Source of the DNA: Avena insularis | Lineage: Eukaryota; Streptophyta; Magnoliopsida; Poales; Poaceae | Length of the DNA: 64,000 nt | NCBI GenBank assembly: GCA_023614405.1 | Contig: CM042684.1 | Location: 207,706,941 to 207,770,940 of the forward strand | Direction of reading: 5' to 3' | Shown: positions 1 through 12,736 of the stretch, piece after piece | Position numbering within the stretch: position 1 is the first letter of the stretch | How the letters are laid out: each line of letters opens with the position of its first letter | Program-made: the position numbers and the translations under genes | Notes under the pieces: generated by a model | What the model was told of the DNA's origin: nothing | Database searches by the model: none | Seen by the model: the letters and a program-made list of their open reading frames with translations, nothing else

Positions 1-1782
1 GCCCGTGGGCTGACTGCCACCTCAAAGGCATGCCGATGTGGCCTCAGCCCAGCAAATCATATAGTGTAGATTCTTAGCCTCGTGGTAAAAAGGTTAAAGC
101 CTTATGCTGACGTCATAATGACAAAATAAACCTTTTTAAATTAGTTTAATAATTCCAGAAATTGTTTAAATCTTATAAATTCAATAAGTAATTATTTATA
201 AGTCAGAAAAATACAAATAATATATCAAAATGTTCAGAAAAATGAGATCTACCTATCTAAGCTATAATCACGCATTCTTAAGCAACTTAAATGACAAGTT
301 TAATTAGAGAACTAAATAAACCCCTCATAGGTGTTCCAGGGTTTCCCCTGTCCTAGGGTTTGTACCCTTCAGACCCTGTTTAAAATGATCAAGCATGCCC
401 TAGGGTTTCATTTGATCTCTAAATAACTTGTTATATCATCATACTTGCTTGAACATTGCATCGATGCCATGTGTTGATTGTTTTCCCCTTTCTTTCTAGT
501 GTTTGCTTCTTCCCGGTAGAATATGATATCGAGATCGAGATCAAAGACCGAGGTCAACACCATCGAAGATCGATGAACAATATTTGACCAACTGTAATCA
601 AGTCAAGTACAAGGCTTCTGAAGATCTATATTTGGGTATAAACAAACAAGGCAAGCATAGCCCCACACATAAAAGAATCCTATGCTTTTGAAAATATTTC
701 ATTCTTGCCATGATGCATATGATTCTATTGTGGTATGTTATCGATAGATAGAGTGTCCTATCTATTGCATTACTCCCTTTGATCTTATATTACCTGATCC
801 ACTGCTCCTAGCATAACTAGATTTGGCTTGTGTGCACTGCTAGAGCTTTTATCTGTGTCTTGCTTAGCCATGCTTTGGGATTTGACCCGTTACGATGGAA
901 CCATCCTTAGGGCATAACTCATGGTCTCGTCGAAAGCAAGGTAAATGTCGTGTCTAACCACCCTCTGCCGGCCTTCCAAGGAAGATGGCTAATGATTTTG
1001 GCATTAAGAGTCGGTTAGTATGTGTGGGTAAAGTTGTGCACCCCTGTAGAGTTAAATCTTTTTGAAAAGTTGTGTTCACGGTTATGAACGCTTGGTGACT
1101 GAATTCTAAGATCATAGAGAACATTAACCTAATCGTAAAACTTCGCAGTTCAACGTGTGCTTAAGTATGCTTCCTCATGGGTATGAGGGGGTGATCCTAG
1201 TTGTGAGATGAGGATTACTTTGGTGGATATCAAAAGATGATGATCAATTCTTCGGAGATGTCGCTCTCTTATCCCCTTTTAAAATATTCTGAGTGGACGA
1301 GCTTCTTCTCCCTCTTGTTTTATAAAAAAGATGGCTTTATGCAAAATAACCCCACCAGCCATAAGTCTTGCGGAGTACACCCTGTACTCACCCTTGCTTT
1401 GTTGATACTTTCAGAGTAAGTGTTCCCATGAAGACAAGTTTGGTACGACATCGACACCAACAAGTAGCTTGGGGTTCCCGACCGACAACCTAGAATATAT
1501 GGGCTGGGACATCATCGTTATGCTTCAGGCCTCTTAGGCCATTTGTTAAGTTTGCTATACTTAATAGCATAATTTACCTTCCGTTGTTTGATGTTTGTGG
1601 TCAGTGACCTCTGCTTGTAATATTTTGGTTCTTCGCTCTGTTATGAGCTTGCTGTAATAACTTTTGAGTCGCAGGGTTACTGTTGTGTTACTGATTTCTC
1701 ACTAGATATCCTCGAGGTCTAGGTTAAGCTTATGTTAGGCTAAGGTCTAGATTTGTTTAATCCTGATCCCGGTGGTGTTACA
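1..1782 (+). mobile_element. 3' part of a Tat-like gypsy LTR (T-type)
   Basis: No supported coding region is present; the small open frames here are short and unrelated to any family I know. The segment ends in TGTTACA exactly where sequence homologous to the copia C1 leader resumes, so it looks like the 3' end of an LTR inserted into copia C0. A block near 1030-1100 (a TTGTGCACC-type stretch, about 30 bp of A/T-rich sequence, then GTGTTCACGGTTATGAAC) resembles the reverse strand of the solo LTR at 41796-44922. This suggests the same long-LTR, non-coding lineage. The left end lies outside the window. Assignment to the Tat clade is inference from LTR size and termini. Confidence 0.5.
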
Positions 1783-2541
1783 TGCTTTGCACGGGTAGTA
1801 CACATATGTTTATATGTGGGCGATGATGATCATGTTATTGCTTCTTTCATGTATTTTGGATATTGGTGGCATAGTGGGATGAAGCGGCCCAGACTAACTT
1901 TACATGTCCTCGCACATGAGACCGGTTCAACGAATGACATGCAACTAGTTTTGCAGAAGTGGCTAGCGGGTGTCTGTTTCTCCTACTATAGTCAATATCT
2001 AATTTACAACAAGTTGCTAATAACTTAGTTATCATCTTTGTGGTTCCATGTTCGTAGGTAAGACCGGTTCTATCTCCGAAAGCCCTAAGCAACATAAAAC
2101 TTGCAATGTATAAATTAGAGGCGTCTAGTTTAGATTGTTGCTGGGCTAGTGTCATGATATGGTAATGTTGTAAGTTGATGTATAGTAGATACCCTTACAA
2201 CACACCTAACGTGGAAGTTCCATAGACCTTGGCCTTACAAACAAAGGAATGTTAGAGATCATACCACGATGCACATGATGGTGATCAAATGCATGGATCA
2301 TATCATTCCACTTTACACATATGATGTTTGCATCTTATATTTCTAGTTTGGCGTTTTTAGTAGCATTATAAGATGATCCCTCATTTAGATATCAAGATAA
2401 AACTGTGTTCTTCCTTAAGTACGCATCGTTTATGTTTCGCCGCTTCAAGACATCACGTGATGATTGGGTGTAGTTGAATCCACGATCATATTTCAGGTGT
2501 AAGACAGTTTTACACACACGAATACTAAGGTTCTTACTTGG

Positions 2542-2570
2542 CGAGCCTAGCATGTACAAACATGGCCTCG
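2542..2570 (+). promoter_or_regulatory. Conserved leader hairpin of copia C0
   Basis: This 29-nt block is identical to 50816-50844 in copia C1, although the surrounding leaders have diverged strongly. It folds as a hairpin: outer arms CGAGCC and GGCCTCG (one bulged C), inner arms ATGT and ACAT, loop ACAA. Its place between primer site and gag is where LTR retrotransposons carry packaging or dimerisation signals. That role is inferred. Confidence 0.6.
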
Positions 2571-3559
2571 GAACACGGACCGAAAGGTTAAGAGTGAGTC
2601 ATATAGCTAATATGATGCCCATATTGATGCTCTCCTTTGAAGCTACACCGACTCACGTGATGATCGGACTTGGTGTAGTGGATTTGGTTCATGTAATCAA
2701 AAAACACGAGGATGTCGTTTTTGAGTGGGAGTTCATTTCTAATTTGGATTAGTCAAACTCAATTTGTCATAAACTAAATCGAAGTGAATTTGCATAATTT
2801 AGTGTAGTCATTGACATCTGTTTACTACCTGATGCTTAGTTTTAATTGAGATAATAGAACTATAGAATTCTGGATATTCACTTTACGAACTGGTATCGTA
2901 TTGTTTTGAATGTCAATTTTAGAAGTCCTTTTGCAAACTTTTAGCAAACTCTATTTACTCCATGAAGTTTGATAGTTAATATTGAATCGAGAGTAAGAAT
3001 TCCAATATTAGTATCTAAAGTATCATGTTTGCCTCCATGATTCTGGATATTCAAAAGTTAATTTTAATATCGAGGTTATCTAGGAGCTGAAAGAATTGTT
3101 TTAGAAGCCATCATGTGTTGAAGACATTTTGGTATCTGAAACAATGTTTATGGTTGCAATATTATAGAGTATAGTTTGGAAAAATACATGTTCTCACATT
3201 GTATGAGAATTTGCGAAGGTTGGAGACGCTAGACGTCCTAATCTCCCGAAAAGGTTTTGGGAACTGACATTATACTCACAATTTGTCCATATAAGCCATA
3301 GTAGCTTGATACTGAAAGTTGTCATGATAAGGATGCATAGAAGATGTAAGTAAAATGTTTACTACACTAAAATATTACTAAAGAATGGATTTTTGAAAGA
3401 ACACCAAACATTTGATGATGGTGATCTACTTCAAAGTGCAAGTCCAAAGGCATTAGTATTTTACTATGCATGCTTTGGACTATGTGTCATATGTATGGCG
3501 CCACTATTGATGTTGATATATTCTTTTAAAAGGAAAAGGAAATGCTGAAAGAGAATCTC

Positions 3560-4850
3560 TAAAATATTTGGCAGAAAATAAAATACTGGTAATGTCCAAC
3601 TAAGGTATATTGATGATATACAATGTGGTTCTTGGGTATTGGATACCGAATTGGTTGGTATGAAATATCATACAGAACGGCGCAATTCATGAACTATAAT
3701 GGCCTAAGTACTAGCAAGTGATGATGTTCATCAAAAACAAATAAAGTGTTATTGTATTTCTCATTGACATCAAAGCTTACCTTCAAGATTTTTTTAAATA
3801 ATTGTTATTTTGTTCCGGTATAATGAGAACAATAATTGTTCAAATAATTACCGTATTCCATAAAAGATGGATACACTTTTACAAGTCTAGTTGGAGAAAT
3901 CACATCCATAAGCTAATGCTAAAATGTCGCAAGACAAATGATTGAAAGATCACTTACAAAGTGATATCGCCGTTTAAATTATATTGGAAAGAAAACATGA
4001 ATAAACTCCATGTTAATGGATTTTTGGAGCCTTTTGATTTTGATCACTTGACGCTTGTGAAACTTTCCTCGAGATAATTGAAACTCCGTTCATAGGTCAA
4101 AGAGGAACGGATGACTCACTTATTGGAAATTGTGCATGTTGATGTGCATAGTCCATTATGTGTAGCAATGTGCGGTGCATCTTTCGACTTCATATGCTTT
4201 CTCAGTAAATTTGAGTGAATATATCTATATATTTACTTAATAAGGAAGAAGTATGAAACATTTGAAAATTGTTCAAAGACTTTCAAGTTGAAGTGGAAAA
4301 TCATTGTAACAAGAAATTAAAGATTTTATGATTCGATCATAAAGTAAGATATTTGAGTTACATGTTTAGCAAAAACACCTAAGATCTCGGGAATTGTTCC
4401 ATGGATTTGCATTTCTCGATAAACCACAGGAGTATGGTATATACGAGAGATCAAATCAAACCTTGTTTGACATGGTAAGATCAAAGGTGTCATTTATAAA
4501 ACTGCCATTATATTTTAAGGATTGAAGCTTTAGAGACTACCGCTTTTACACTAAAAAGAGCAACATCGTGATCCGTTGAAATAACACCATATAAGTTATG
4601 GTTTGGGATAAAACTCGAGCTGTCTTTTCTTAAAATTTTAGTATGCTATGCATAAGTAAAATGTTTACAACCAAAGTCGGATAAGCACGTATTTGTAGGT
4701 TATCCCAAAGAATTTTTTGGGTATTCCTCTATAACACCGAGAACAAAAGAGTTTGTCGCTTGGAATGTTAAGTTTCTTGAGAAAGAATTTTTCGCGAAAA
4801 GTTAAGTGGGAGGACAATAGAACTTTTGATAAGGTTATTGAACCTTAGCT
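3560..4850 (+). pseudogene. Decayed copia protease and integrase (C0)
   Basis: Piecewise translation gives the usual copia order. Near 3640 there is a protease-like WVLDT core followed by E-L instead of the expected glycine. Near 3990-4080 comes a GAG-pre-integrase remnant. From about 4100 an integrase core starts with an HVDVHSP-like stretch, corresponding to the first catalytic Asp region, and 4360-4630 matches the region around the third catalytic residue (GIVP, NQTLFDMV, TTPYKLWFG-like). About 4680-4850 corresponds to the post-integrase linker. Many stops and indels make it non-functional. Homology was judged from memory of the family, not from a search. Confidence 0.65.
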
Positions 4851-4966
4851 ATATGTGCTAAGTAGCGCAGCGCCGGAAAGTGTTCCGGTGGCGGCCACAA
4901 TGGTCATGGCTCCCGTGATTACAAAGGTTGTGATCTTGGAGATTAGAGTTCCTATTTGAACCATAT

Positions 4967-5904
4967 TGATAGGGTAAAGGTGCCAGATCTTTCGATGAGA
5001 CGATATCTGTCGATTATGGTGGAGGTCGATGTTGACGATCCGACTACAAACGTGCGAGACGTTGCACCTTAGCAATCGATACACCAACTTCCGAGGCTAT
5101 TGATCACGCCAGAGCTAGATCAACCTGATCACGAGGATCAATCCCTGCAAGCAATCGAAGAACCAGCAAGAATTATAGATGCAATCACGATATTGCGAAT
5201 ATAGATGAAAGCTTTATTGAAGAGGTGGGATTCTGTCTGTGCGTAGTACAAAAGGTCGGTTTGACACTTGTGCCTATGGCGAAGAGTAGTTCATGGCTAA
5301 GTCTTTTACTAAACAAAATCCGAGTCTAAACGATGACCTAATGGGAGTATATATGGAGGAATAGAGGGGAATTTTGGCCAGCCTTGGGGAGGAGGTCGAA
5401 ATCCATCTCCAGGCCGGTTTCCTCCACTATACGGACTCGAAAAGTTCAGCCCCTTTATTTGGACAAAAATTACATGGGCCTGGCCCATATTTAAAGGTGA
5501 CGCAGCACCATCTAATCACATGGACGAAAATTTGAAGTGTGTAGCTCTCTAGTTCGTCCATGTCTTCATCTTTTCATTATGGTGGCTTCAAAGTTCTGAA
5601 ATCTTCACTTGCAGCATCATCCTGGATCCTCACACGATTGCTGCCATCATCTCCATGCATGATCATGCTCCAATGATTGTCCCTCTCATCCATGCTAGGC
5701 CCATCATTCCTAAGTAACATACAAACATCTGATTTAGGCAGCATCATATTCTTATGAATATTAGGAATAGTTCCTAGAAACAAAAGTACCTGATAATTCA
5801 GTTGGCGTGCACGAGATCTTGTGAGAGGTCCTTGGAATTGTGGAACGTGAGGAAGTGTGGCTGTAGGTGCAACGGTTGTATCAACCCTAGGGATGTCCTC
5901 ATCA
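4967..5904 (-). repeat. 3' LTR of gypsy D
   Basis: It is 938 bp, begins TGATAGGG on the plus strand and ends CCTCATCA (TGATGAGG on the element strand). It is collinear with 11800-12736. The polypurine tract, read as C/T on the plus strand, lies directly to its right at about 5905-5917. The pol reading frame continues about 109 codons into this LTR, to 5577. Confidence 0.92.
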
Positions 5905-7211
5905 TCCTCCCCTTCTTGAATTGAAGTCGTCCTCGACGCAATCTCATCTTCTTCTCCAAAGTATGGTTTCAAATCTGCAATGTTAAATGAGGGACTTACC
6001 ATGCCCATGTCTAGAGGAAGCTCAAGTTTATATGCATTATCATTCATTTTCTCTAACACTTTAAAAGGACCAGCAGCATGTGGCATTAATTTATACTTGC
6101 GCAAAACAGGAAAATGATCTTTGTGCAAATGCAACCAAACTAAATCTCCCACATCAAACACAATATGCTTGCGTCTTTTATCACTAGCAACTTTATATTT
6201 AGCATTCATACGTTCTATATTTTCCTTAGTAATCCTATGCAACGTAAGAATCTGTTCAGCACGTTGTGTGGCATCAAAATTATGTTGCACCGAAGATGGA
6301 ATAGGTAATAAATCAATAGGTGCACGAGGAACAAAACCATACACAATCTCAAAAGGGCATAACTTAGTTGTAGAATGCAGAGAACGATTGTAAGCAAATT
6401 AAATATGAGGTAAACAATCTTCCCACATTTTTAAGTTCGTCGTTAAAACAGCCCGTAACGTGGTAGACAAAGTTCTATTAACTACTTCAGTTTGTCCATC
6501 AGTTTGGGGATGACATGTAGTACTAAATAACAACTTAGTCCCCAACTTAGCCCATAAACATTTCCAAAAATGGCTAAGAAATTTAGTATCACGATCTGAA
6601 ACAATAGTATTAGGCACACCATGCAAGCGAACAACATCGCCAAAGAATAATTCAGCAACATGAGCAGCAGCATCACTCTTATGACAAGGAATATAATGTG
6701 CCATCTTAGAAAATCTATCCACCACCACAAAAATACTATCCCTCCCCTTTTGTGTTCGAGGTAATCCTAAAACAAAGTCCATAGAAAAATCCTCCCAAGG
6801 TACACTAGGAACAGGAAGAGTCATATCTAAACCATGTGGATTAAGGCGTGACTTAGCTTTTTGACATGTTGTGCAGCGAGCAATAAACCTCTCAACATCC
6901 CTTCGCATGCGTGGCCAAAAGAAGTGTGTATCAAGTACGTCTTCTGTCTTCTTTACTCCAAAGTGACCCATCAATCCTCCTCCATGCGCCTCCTGCAACA
7001 ACAAAAGATGAACGGAACCTTCTGGAATACATAGTTTGTTAGCACGGAACACAAACCCATCATTCAGGACGAATTTGTTCCAAGTTCTACCCTCTAGAAA
7101 ATGGTGCAAAACATCTTTCAAATCTGCATCTTTCATATATTGTTCTTTAATAGTTTCCAATCCAACGATTTTGAAGTCAAGTTGAGATAACATGGTATAA
7201 CGACGTGACAA
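5577..7211 (-). pseudogene. Gypsy D integrase with LTR-encoded C-terminal extension
   Basis: Integrase inserts the cDNA into chromosomes. The part 7211-6399 has the HHCC zinc-binding region ([10 protein letters not shown], later CTTCQKAK), then the DDE core: [12 protein letters not shown] and [12 protein letters not shown] with its glutamate. A nonsense codon stands near 6398, after CLPHI. The frame from 6344 covers the C-terminal domain, with GPFKVLEKMNDNAYKLELP and FNIADLKPYFGEE, a CR-motif-like tail. It then passes through the polypurine tract as GEDDEDIP and continues inside the LTR, including GPLTRSRARQ and MMLPKSDVCML, stopping at 5577. The DDE residues are intact, but the nonsense codon separates them from the tail. 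Confidence 0.85.
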
Positions 7212-8848
7212 AGCATCATCAATAATATTATCTTTACCCTTTTGTGTTTAATAACATAAGGAAAAGATTCAATGAATTCAACCCACTTTGCATGACGTTT
7301 ATTCAACTTAGCTTGACTACGAATATGCTTCAAAGATTCATGATCAGAATGTATAACAAATTCTTTAGGCCATAAATAATGTTGCCAAGTTTGTAATGTC
7401 CGAACAAGAGCATATAATTCCTTATCATAAGTAGAATAGTTCAAACTAGCTCCACTCAATTTCTCACTAAAATATGCAACATGTTTTCCCTCTTGTAACA
7501 ACACTCCTCCCAAACCAATTCCACTAGCATCACATTCCAACTCAAAGGTCTTATTATAATCAGGAAGTTGGAGTAAAGGAGCATGTGTAAGCTTATCTTT
7601 GAGTAGCATGAAGGCTTCTTGTTGTGCATCGCCCCAAACAAAGGGCACATATTTCTTAGTAAGCTCGTTCAGCGGCGCTGCAATGGAACCAAAATCTTTG
7701 ACAAAGCGCCTATAAAATCCAGCGAGGCCAAGCAAGCTCCTCACTTGTGTGACTGTTTTGGGTTGTGGCCAACTCGAAATTGCTTCAATCTTGGCGGGGT
7801 CAACTTCAATACCCTATGTTGTAACAACATAGCCAAGAAAAGCAACTCTATCCGTGCAAAAGGTGAACTTCACAATGTTACCAAACAAACGTGCAGCATG
7901 TAAAGCATCAAAAACAGCACGTAAATGTTCCAAATGTTCTTCTACAGATTTGCTATATATCAATATATCATCAAAATAGACCACCACAAAATGTCCAATA
8001 AAAGCACGTAAAACTTCATTCATTAATCTCATGAAAGTGCTGGGAGCATTAGTTAAACCAAAGGGCATCACTAACCACTCATATAGGCCAAATTTAGTTT
8101 TAAATGCAGTTTTCCGTTCATCTCCTAACTTCATACGAATCTGGTGGTAACCACTACGCAAATCAACCTTAGAGAACATGGTAGAGCCACTCAATTCATC
8201 AAGCATGTCATCTAAATGAGGAATAGGATGATTATATCGAATAGTAATATTATTGATTGCTCTACAATCAGTACACATGCGTGAAGAACCATCTTTCTTT
8301 GGTACCAAAATAATAGGAACAACACATGGACTAAGAGACTCACGAATATGACCCTTGTCAAGAAGTTCTTCAATTTGTCGCTGAATCTCTTTCGTCTCCT
8401 CCGGATTGGTACGATATGGCGCACGGTTGGGCAAAGATGCTCCAGGAATCAAATCAATTTGGTGCTCAATTCCACGAATAGGTGGCAGTCCTGGAGGTAC
8501 ATCTTGTGGGAAAACATCCTCATACTCCTGCAAAATGTTAGCAACCGTAGGTGGCAACGAAGGAGGAATCTCCTTAGCCGAAAACAACACTTCTTTGCAA
8601 ATGATAGCATAACATACAGTAGTACTCACATCAATTTCAGAAATATCAGATTTGCTAGCTAGCAAACAAGTACTTTTCAAACGAATTTCATTAGCATGTT
8701 TTGGAACAGATTTAGAAGTACTTGGAGAAGGCATAAGTTCCTTAGCAACAATCTGATTTTCGCTCAGCTTTTTCCCCTCATTATGTGCTCTACTAGCTCT
8801 AGCAAGATCATCTTTTAAAATACTTTCAGGAGACATGGGAAGTAACAC
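7133..8848 (-). pseudogene. Gypsy D reverse transcriptase and RNase H
   Basis: RT copies the element RNA into DNA and RNase H removes the template. The frame from 8848 holds a pre-RT linker ([20 protein letters not shown]), the RT fingers and palm ([28 protein letters not shown]) and the catalytic YFDDILIYS. It ends near 7814 at an in-frame TAG inside the conserved AFLGYVV-x-GIEVD region. From 7744 the frame continues with [13 protein letters not shown], then RNase H ([41 protein letters not shown]). A frameshift near 7240 breaks the link to integrase. Key RT residues are intact. Confidence 0.88.
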
Positions 8849-10723
8849 AATTTTCTTATCATTATGAACAAGGAATACTGATTTGTGCTACCATAGTGTA
8901 TAGAATTTGTATCAAATTGCCATGGTCTACCAAGTAAAAGAGCACATGCTTGCATAGGAACAACATCACACTCAACATAATCAGCATATGCAGCAATAGT
9001 AAAATGCACATGAACTCTACGTGTTACCTTAACCTTGCCGCTGTTATTAAACCATTGAATGTGATATGGACGAGAATGGGGTCGTGTCGTAAGAGAAAGC
9101 TTTTCAACCATCTCCATGCTCGCCAATTTGTTGCAGCTCCCTCCATCAATAATAATGCGAATACAACGATCTTTAACCACACCCTTGGTATGGAACAAAT
9201 TATGGCGCTGGTCAGGCTCGGCCTTGGTAATTTGTGCACTCAAGACTCGCTGTGCAATTAAACTCGGGTATTTCTCTGCATGTTCCGCAGCCATATATTC
9301 AGAATTTTGCTCCGTGGGTGCTGCAGCACATTGCTCATCATATGCAATAAGAGCCAAAGTATCTTTATCATAATCACTGGCGGAATCATATCCACCATTC
9401 TCAAGAGAAATCATCACACGAGAGGAGGCACAATCACGTGCAAAGTGACCAAGTCCACCACATTTGCGGCACTGAATTTGGCTAGACTTGCCCGTAGATG
9501 CCATGGAGGACGCAACACTCGGTACTGGTCCCGTAGTAGTCTTCCGTGCAGCAAACGGAGGTGGTGTAGATGCTGCAGATCGCGTGGATGTGGTCCCTGG
9601 AGGTGTAGGTACAGCAGCCCATGACGCCGAATTCGGTGATCTCCAAGTAGAACGCCCTGCAGAATAATTAGTTCGTATCGCCTCGCGTCGATCCTGCACT
9701 TCACATTCAGCATTGCAAGCAAGATGGAACAAACGGGTAATAGTGTGATAAGATTTATATCGAAGAATGGTCTGAATTTCCTTATTCAACCCACCTACGA
9801 ATCGTGCCATTAATGCTTCATTATCCTCCTCTATACCACAACACAGCATGCCAGTTTGCAACTCCTGATAGTAATCCTCTACAGAATTTTTGCCTTGATC
9901 TAGACGTGCTAATTTGGTAAGCATGGAACACTGATAATATGGTGGAATAAAACGAATACGCATAGCATGTTTTAAAGCATACCACGTAGTGATTGGATTA
10001 GCATGATTGGCACGACAATATTCAGAACACCATATGGAAGCAAAACTAGTGAACTCACAAGTAGCAGCACTAACACGTCTATCCTCGGGATAATTTAAGC
10101 ATGCAAAACGCTGGTCTAATTCTAATTCCCAAGAGAGTTATGCATCAGGATTATAGTGAGAATTAAACGTAGGAACATTTAATTTCAGTTTAGCAACATG
10201 ATCATCATCACGTACCAATGGAAAAGTGGGTGGACGGCGAATGTGGGGATTGTATTGCCTAGGACGACCGGTTGGCTGATCAACTGTGAAGTCGTCAACG
10301 TACTCGCCCTGGTCCTCATCTTCCCCGTAATAATCATCGAACTGAGCATCACAGGCCTGTGTGACGCCTAGCTCTCGCAATGCCAAGCAAGAGCAGTTCA
10401 TGCAGCAGCAAAGCACCCGGCCAAGTTTGTGCCAGATGTTTGAGAATGCACTGTGCACGTCCCAACAAGTGCGGTGTAGGAGCCCGGCGAGTCGGCTGTG
10501 GAGGAGGCGCGCGAGCCGTCGGTGGTGGAGGTAAGCATGCTAGCACCTCCTGGAATTTAGCGTCGAGTTTGGTGGTGAAGGAGATCTTGAGTCCCTCGAG
10601 TTGCTCCATCGTGTCAGTAAAACGCTTGTCCACATCCTGCATATGCTCAGCCAAAAGTGTGGTGATGTGAGCCTGCAAGGCTTCACCCTCCAGTGGCTGT
10701 GCCTCGGTGTTTTCTAGTGGCAT
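8815..10723 (-). pseudogene. Gypsy D gag and protease
   Basis: Gag forms the particle; the protease cuts the polyprotein. The N-terminal frame (10723-10349) has a short helical stretch and a proline-rich segment. A second frame runs 10458-10138, and 9963-8815 carries the gag core, a CCHC zinc knuckle (CRKCGGLGHFARDC) and the protease with active site IDGGS, where a D-G-G replaces the usual D-S/T-G, as in all gypsy copies of this window. At least two frame breaks interrupt gag. The start at 10723 is the first ATG after the leader and sits about 1.08 kb from the LTR; I chose it by position, since no second full copy of D is here to compare. Confidence 0.8.
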
Positions 10724-11799
10724 GATTAGTAGGCAAAAAGCACAGGTATATAATAGAGGTACAACAGGAACAGTGGTGGAAAGCGCTTAATCTGTCAAGC
10801 AAACCAAGACTCTTACCCATTCTTACCCTACAGGAGGTGGTGAGCAGCAACCGTCGTGATCACCCTTCAGGAAGATTGAATAGAGCGATTGCCAGGTGGT
10901 GTCAACGCACGGTATAGGAATATGTGGAGTTCTGGGTGGCTGCAATATCTGTAGACACAATTTCAATACAACAATGCAAGGTTGAATAACAGCTCAACGA
11001 CGGTACTGTGCTGGTCCTAGACTATCCCAAGCTAGAGACGCGAGCCTAGAATACCACAAGGCACGCCGCGACACCGAGAAGCAATAGGCACCAGTGCTTT
11101 GAACAGGGCGTGAATGAGGCGCAAATCACTAGTATGGAAAGTGTCTCAAAATGATCAGCAAAGTGGAATATCAGGATAGGCTCAAGATTTTTTTGAAATT
11201 TCCGAAAACTGCACGAAACTGCTCTAGAAAGCGTGCAGACGCTAATTTTTTTTCACTATAATGGCGTATAGCTCAAAACGATCCCAGAAGCCTAAAAACA
11301 GTATAGGCCGAAATTTGTTTTTGCCATCCCCTCCTCTTCCCTTCTGGCCAAAACTTTCCGGAACTCGGATCAAGTTACAACACGGATCGGATCTACAATG
11401 ATGGAAAGCAAGAGCAAGAAAATGAATAACCAACCTAACTGGACTGGAACAAGGATATGTGGTGGCGGAGGCGGTATGTGGGCGTAGGGTTGTAGCAAGT
11501 CTATGGCGGTGGTGATAGCGGAATCGGTGGTGATGGCGGAATCGGTGGTGATGACTGTGACCAGAACTCGAAACTCTAAAGATCTAGATCTAAAACCAGC
11601 ACTGGACATGACGATGCAGTCTAGAAATCCACAAAGCAAATACTAAAAAGAAACGACGCAATAGGCCCAAAAGTGTTTCTAGGATACGGATCTAACCCTA
11701 ATTTGTTGGCTTTTTATGGTTTATAGGAAGAAGAACAGATGCAATCTAAACTACGAAAACTGTAAGATCTCACCGAGAAACCCGAAATCTGATACCACT
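10724..11799 (-). other. Leader (5' UTR) and primer site of gypsy D
   Basis: This is the non-coding stretch between 5' LTR and gag. Directly next to the LTR, 11788-11797 reads TGGTATCAGA on the element strand, matching 10 nt of the canonical initiator-methionine primer site TGGTATCAGAGC and then diverging. A short repeat of GGTGATGGCGGAATC units lies around 11509-11550. I see no array of 13-bp palindromes here. Confidence 0.8.
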
Positions 11800-12736
11800 T
11801 GATAGGGTAAAGGTGCCTGATCTTTCGATGAGACGATATCTGTCTATTATGGTGGCGGTCGACATTGACGATCCGACTACAAACGTGCGAGACGTTGCGC
11901 CTTAGCAATCGATATACCAACTTCCGAGGCTATTGATCACGCCGGAGCTAGATCAACCTGATCACGAGGATCAATCCCTGCAAGCAATCGAAGAACCAGC
12001 AAGAATTATAGATGCAATCAAGATATTGCGAATATAGATGAAAGCTTTATTGAAGAGGTGGGATTCTGTCTATGCGTAGTACAAAAGGTCGGTTTGACAC
12101 TTGTGCCTATGGCGAAGAGTAGCTTGTGGCTAAGTCTTTTACTAAACAAAATCCGAGTCTAAATGATGACCTAATGAGAGTCTATATGGAGGAACAGAGG
12201 GGAATTTCGGCCAGCCTTGGGGAAGAGGTCGAAATCCATCTCCAGGCCGGTTTCCTCCACTATACGGACTCGAAAAGTTCACCCCTTTATTTGGACAAAA
12301 ATTACATGGGCATGGCCCATATTTAAAGGTGACGCAGCACCATCTAATCACATGGACGAAAATTTGAAGTGTGTAGCTCTCTAGTTCATCCATGTCTTCA
12401 TCTTTTCATTATGGTGGCTTCAAAGTTCTGAAATCTTCACTTGCAGCGTCATCCTAGAACCTCACACGATTGCTGCCATCATCTCCATGCATGATCATGC
12501 TCCAATGCTTGTCCCTCTCATCCATGCTAGGCCCATCATTCCTAAGTAACATACACACATCTGATTTAGGCAGCATCATATTCTCATGAATATTAGGAAT
12601 AGTTCCTAGAAACGAAAGTACCTGATAATTCAGTTGGCGTGCACGAGCTCTTGTGAGAGGTCCTTGGAATTGTGGTACGTGAGGAAGTGTGGCTGTAGGT
12701 GCAACGGTTGTATCAACCGTAGGGATGTCCTCATCA
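11800..12736 (-). repeat. 5' LTR of gypsy D
   Basis: It is 937 bp and collinear with the 3' LTR. Its coding-strand 5' part (12736 to about 12454) still holds the open frame of the LTR-encoded pol extension, with DEDIPTVDTT, GPLTRARARQ and MMLPKSDVCML. Here that frame has no pol upstream of it. Confidence 0.92.

Larger units (their letters stand above)
1783..4966 (+). mobile_element. Copia C0, 5' segment: leader, gag, protease, integrase (decayed)
   Basis: This is the upstream internal half of an old Ty1/copia element. The leader (1783 to about 2800) aligns by eye with the leader of copia C1 (50124-51079), including a 29-nt block at 2542-2570 that is identical in both. The LTR junction and primer site are missing because the T-type LTR replaces them. 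No open frame longer than about 90 codons survives, so the proteins are seen only as broken homology in several frames. The segment ends at the insertion point of gypsy D and resumes at 12742. Confidence 0.75.
4967..12736 (-). mobile_element. Gypsy element D, complete with two LTRs, nested in copia C0
   Basis: This is a 7.8-kb Ty3/gypsy element on the minus strand, with LTRs at 4967-5904 and 11800-12736, a tRNA-type primer site next to the 5' LTR, and gag-PR-RT-RH-IN between them. The flanking 5-mers are CATAT (4962-4966) and TATAT (12737-12741), a target duplication with one mismatch. The copia integrase-to-RT sequence is continuous across the element once it is removed. LTRs start TGATGAGGACATCC on the coding strand and the pol frame runs into the 3' LTR, both features of the CRM-type chromovirus group (inference). 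The first 150 bp of the two LTRs differ at about 5% of positions by eye. It lacks the 13-bp palindrome arrays of families A and B. Confidence 0.9.

Noticed and set aside
4845..5087. Short frame at the left edge of D repeated at 11714-11920
   Set aside because: Both are the same LTR sequence of D read with different flanks; no protein similarity.
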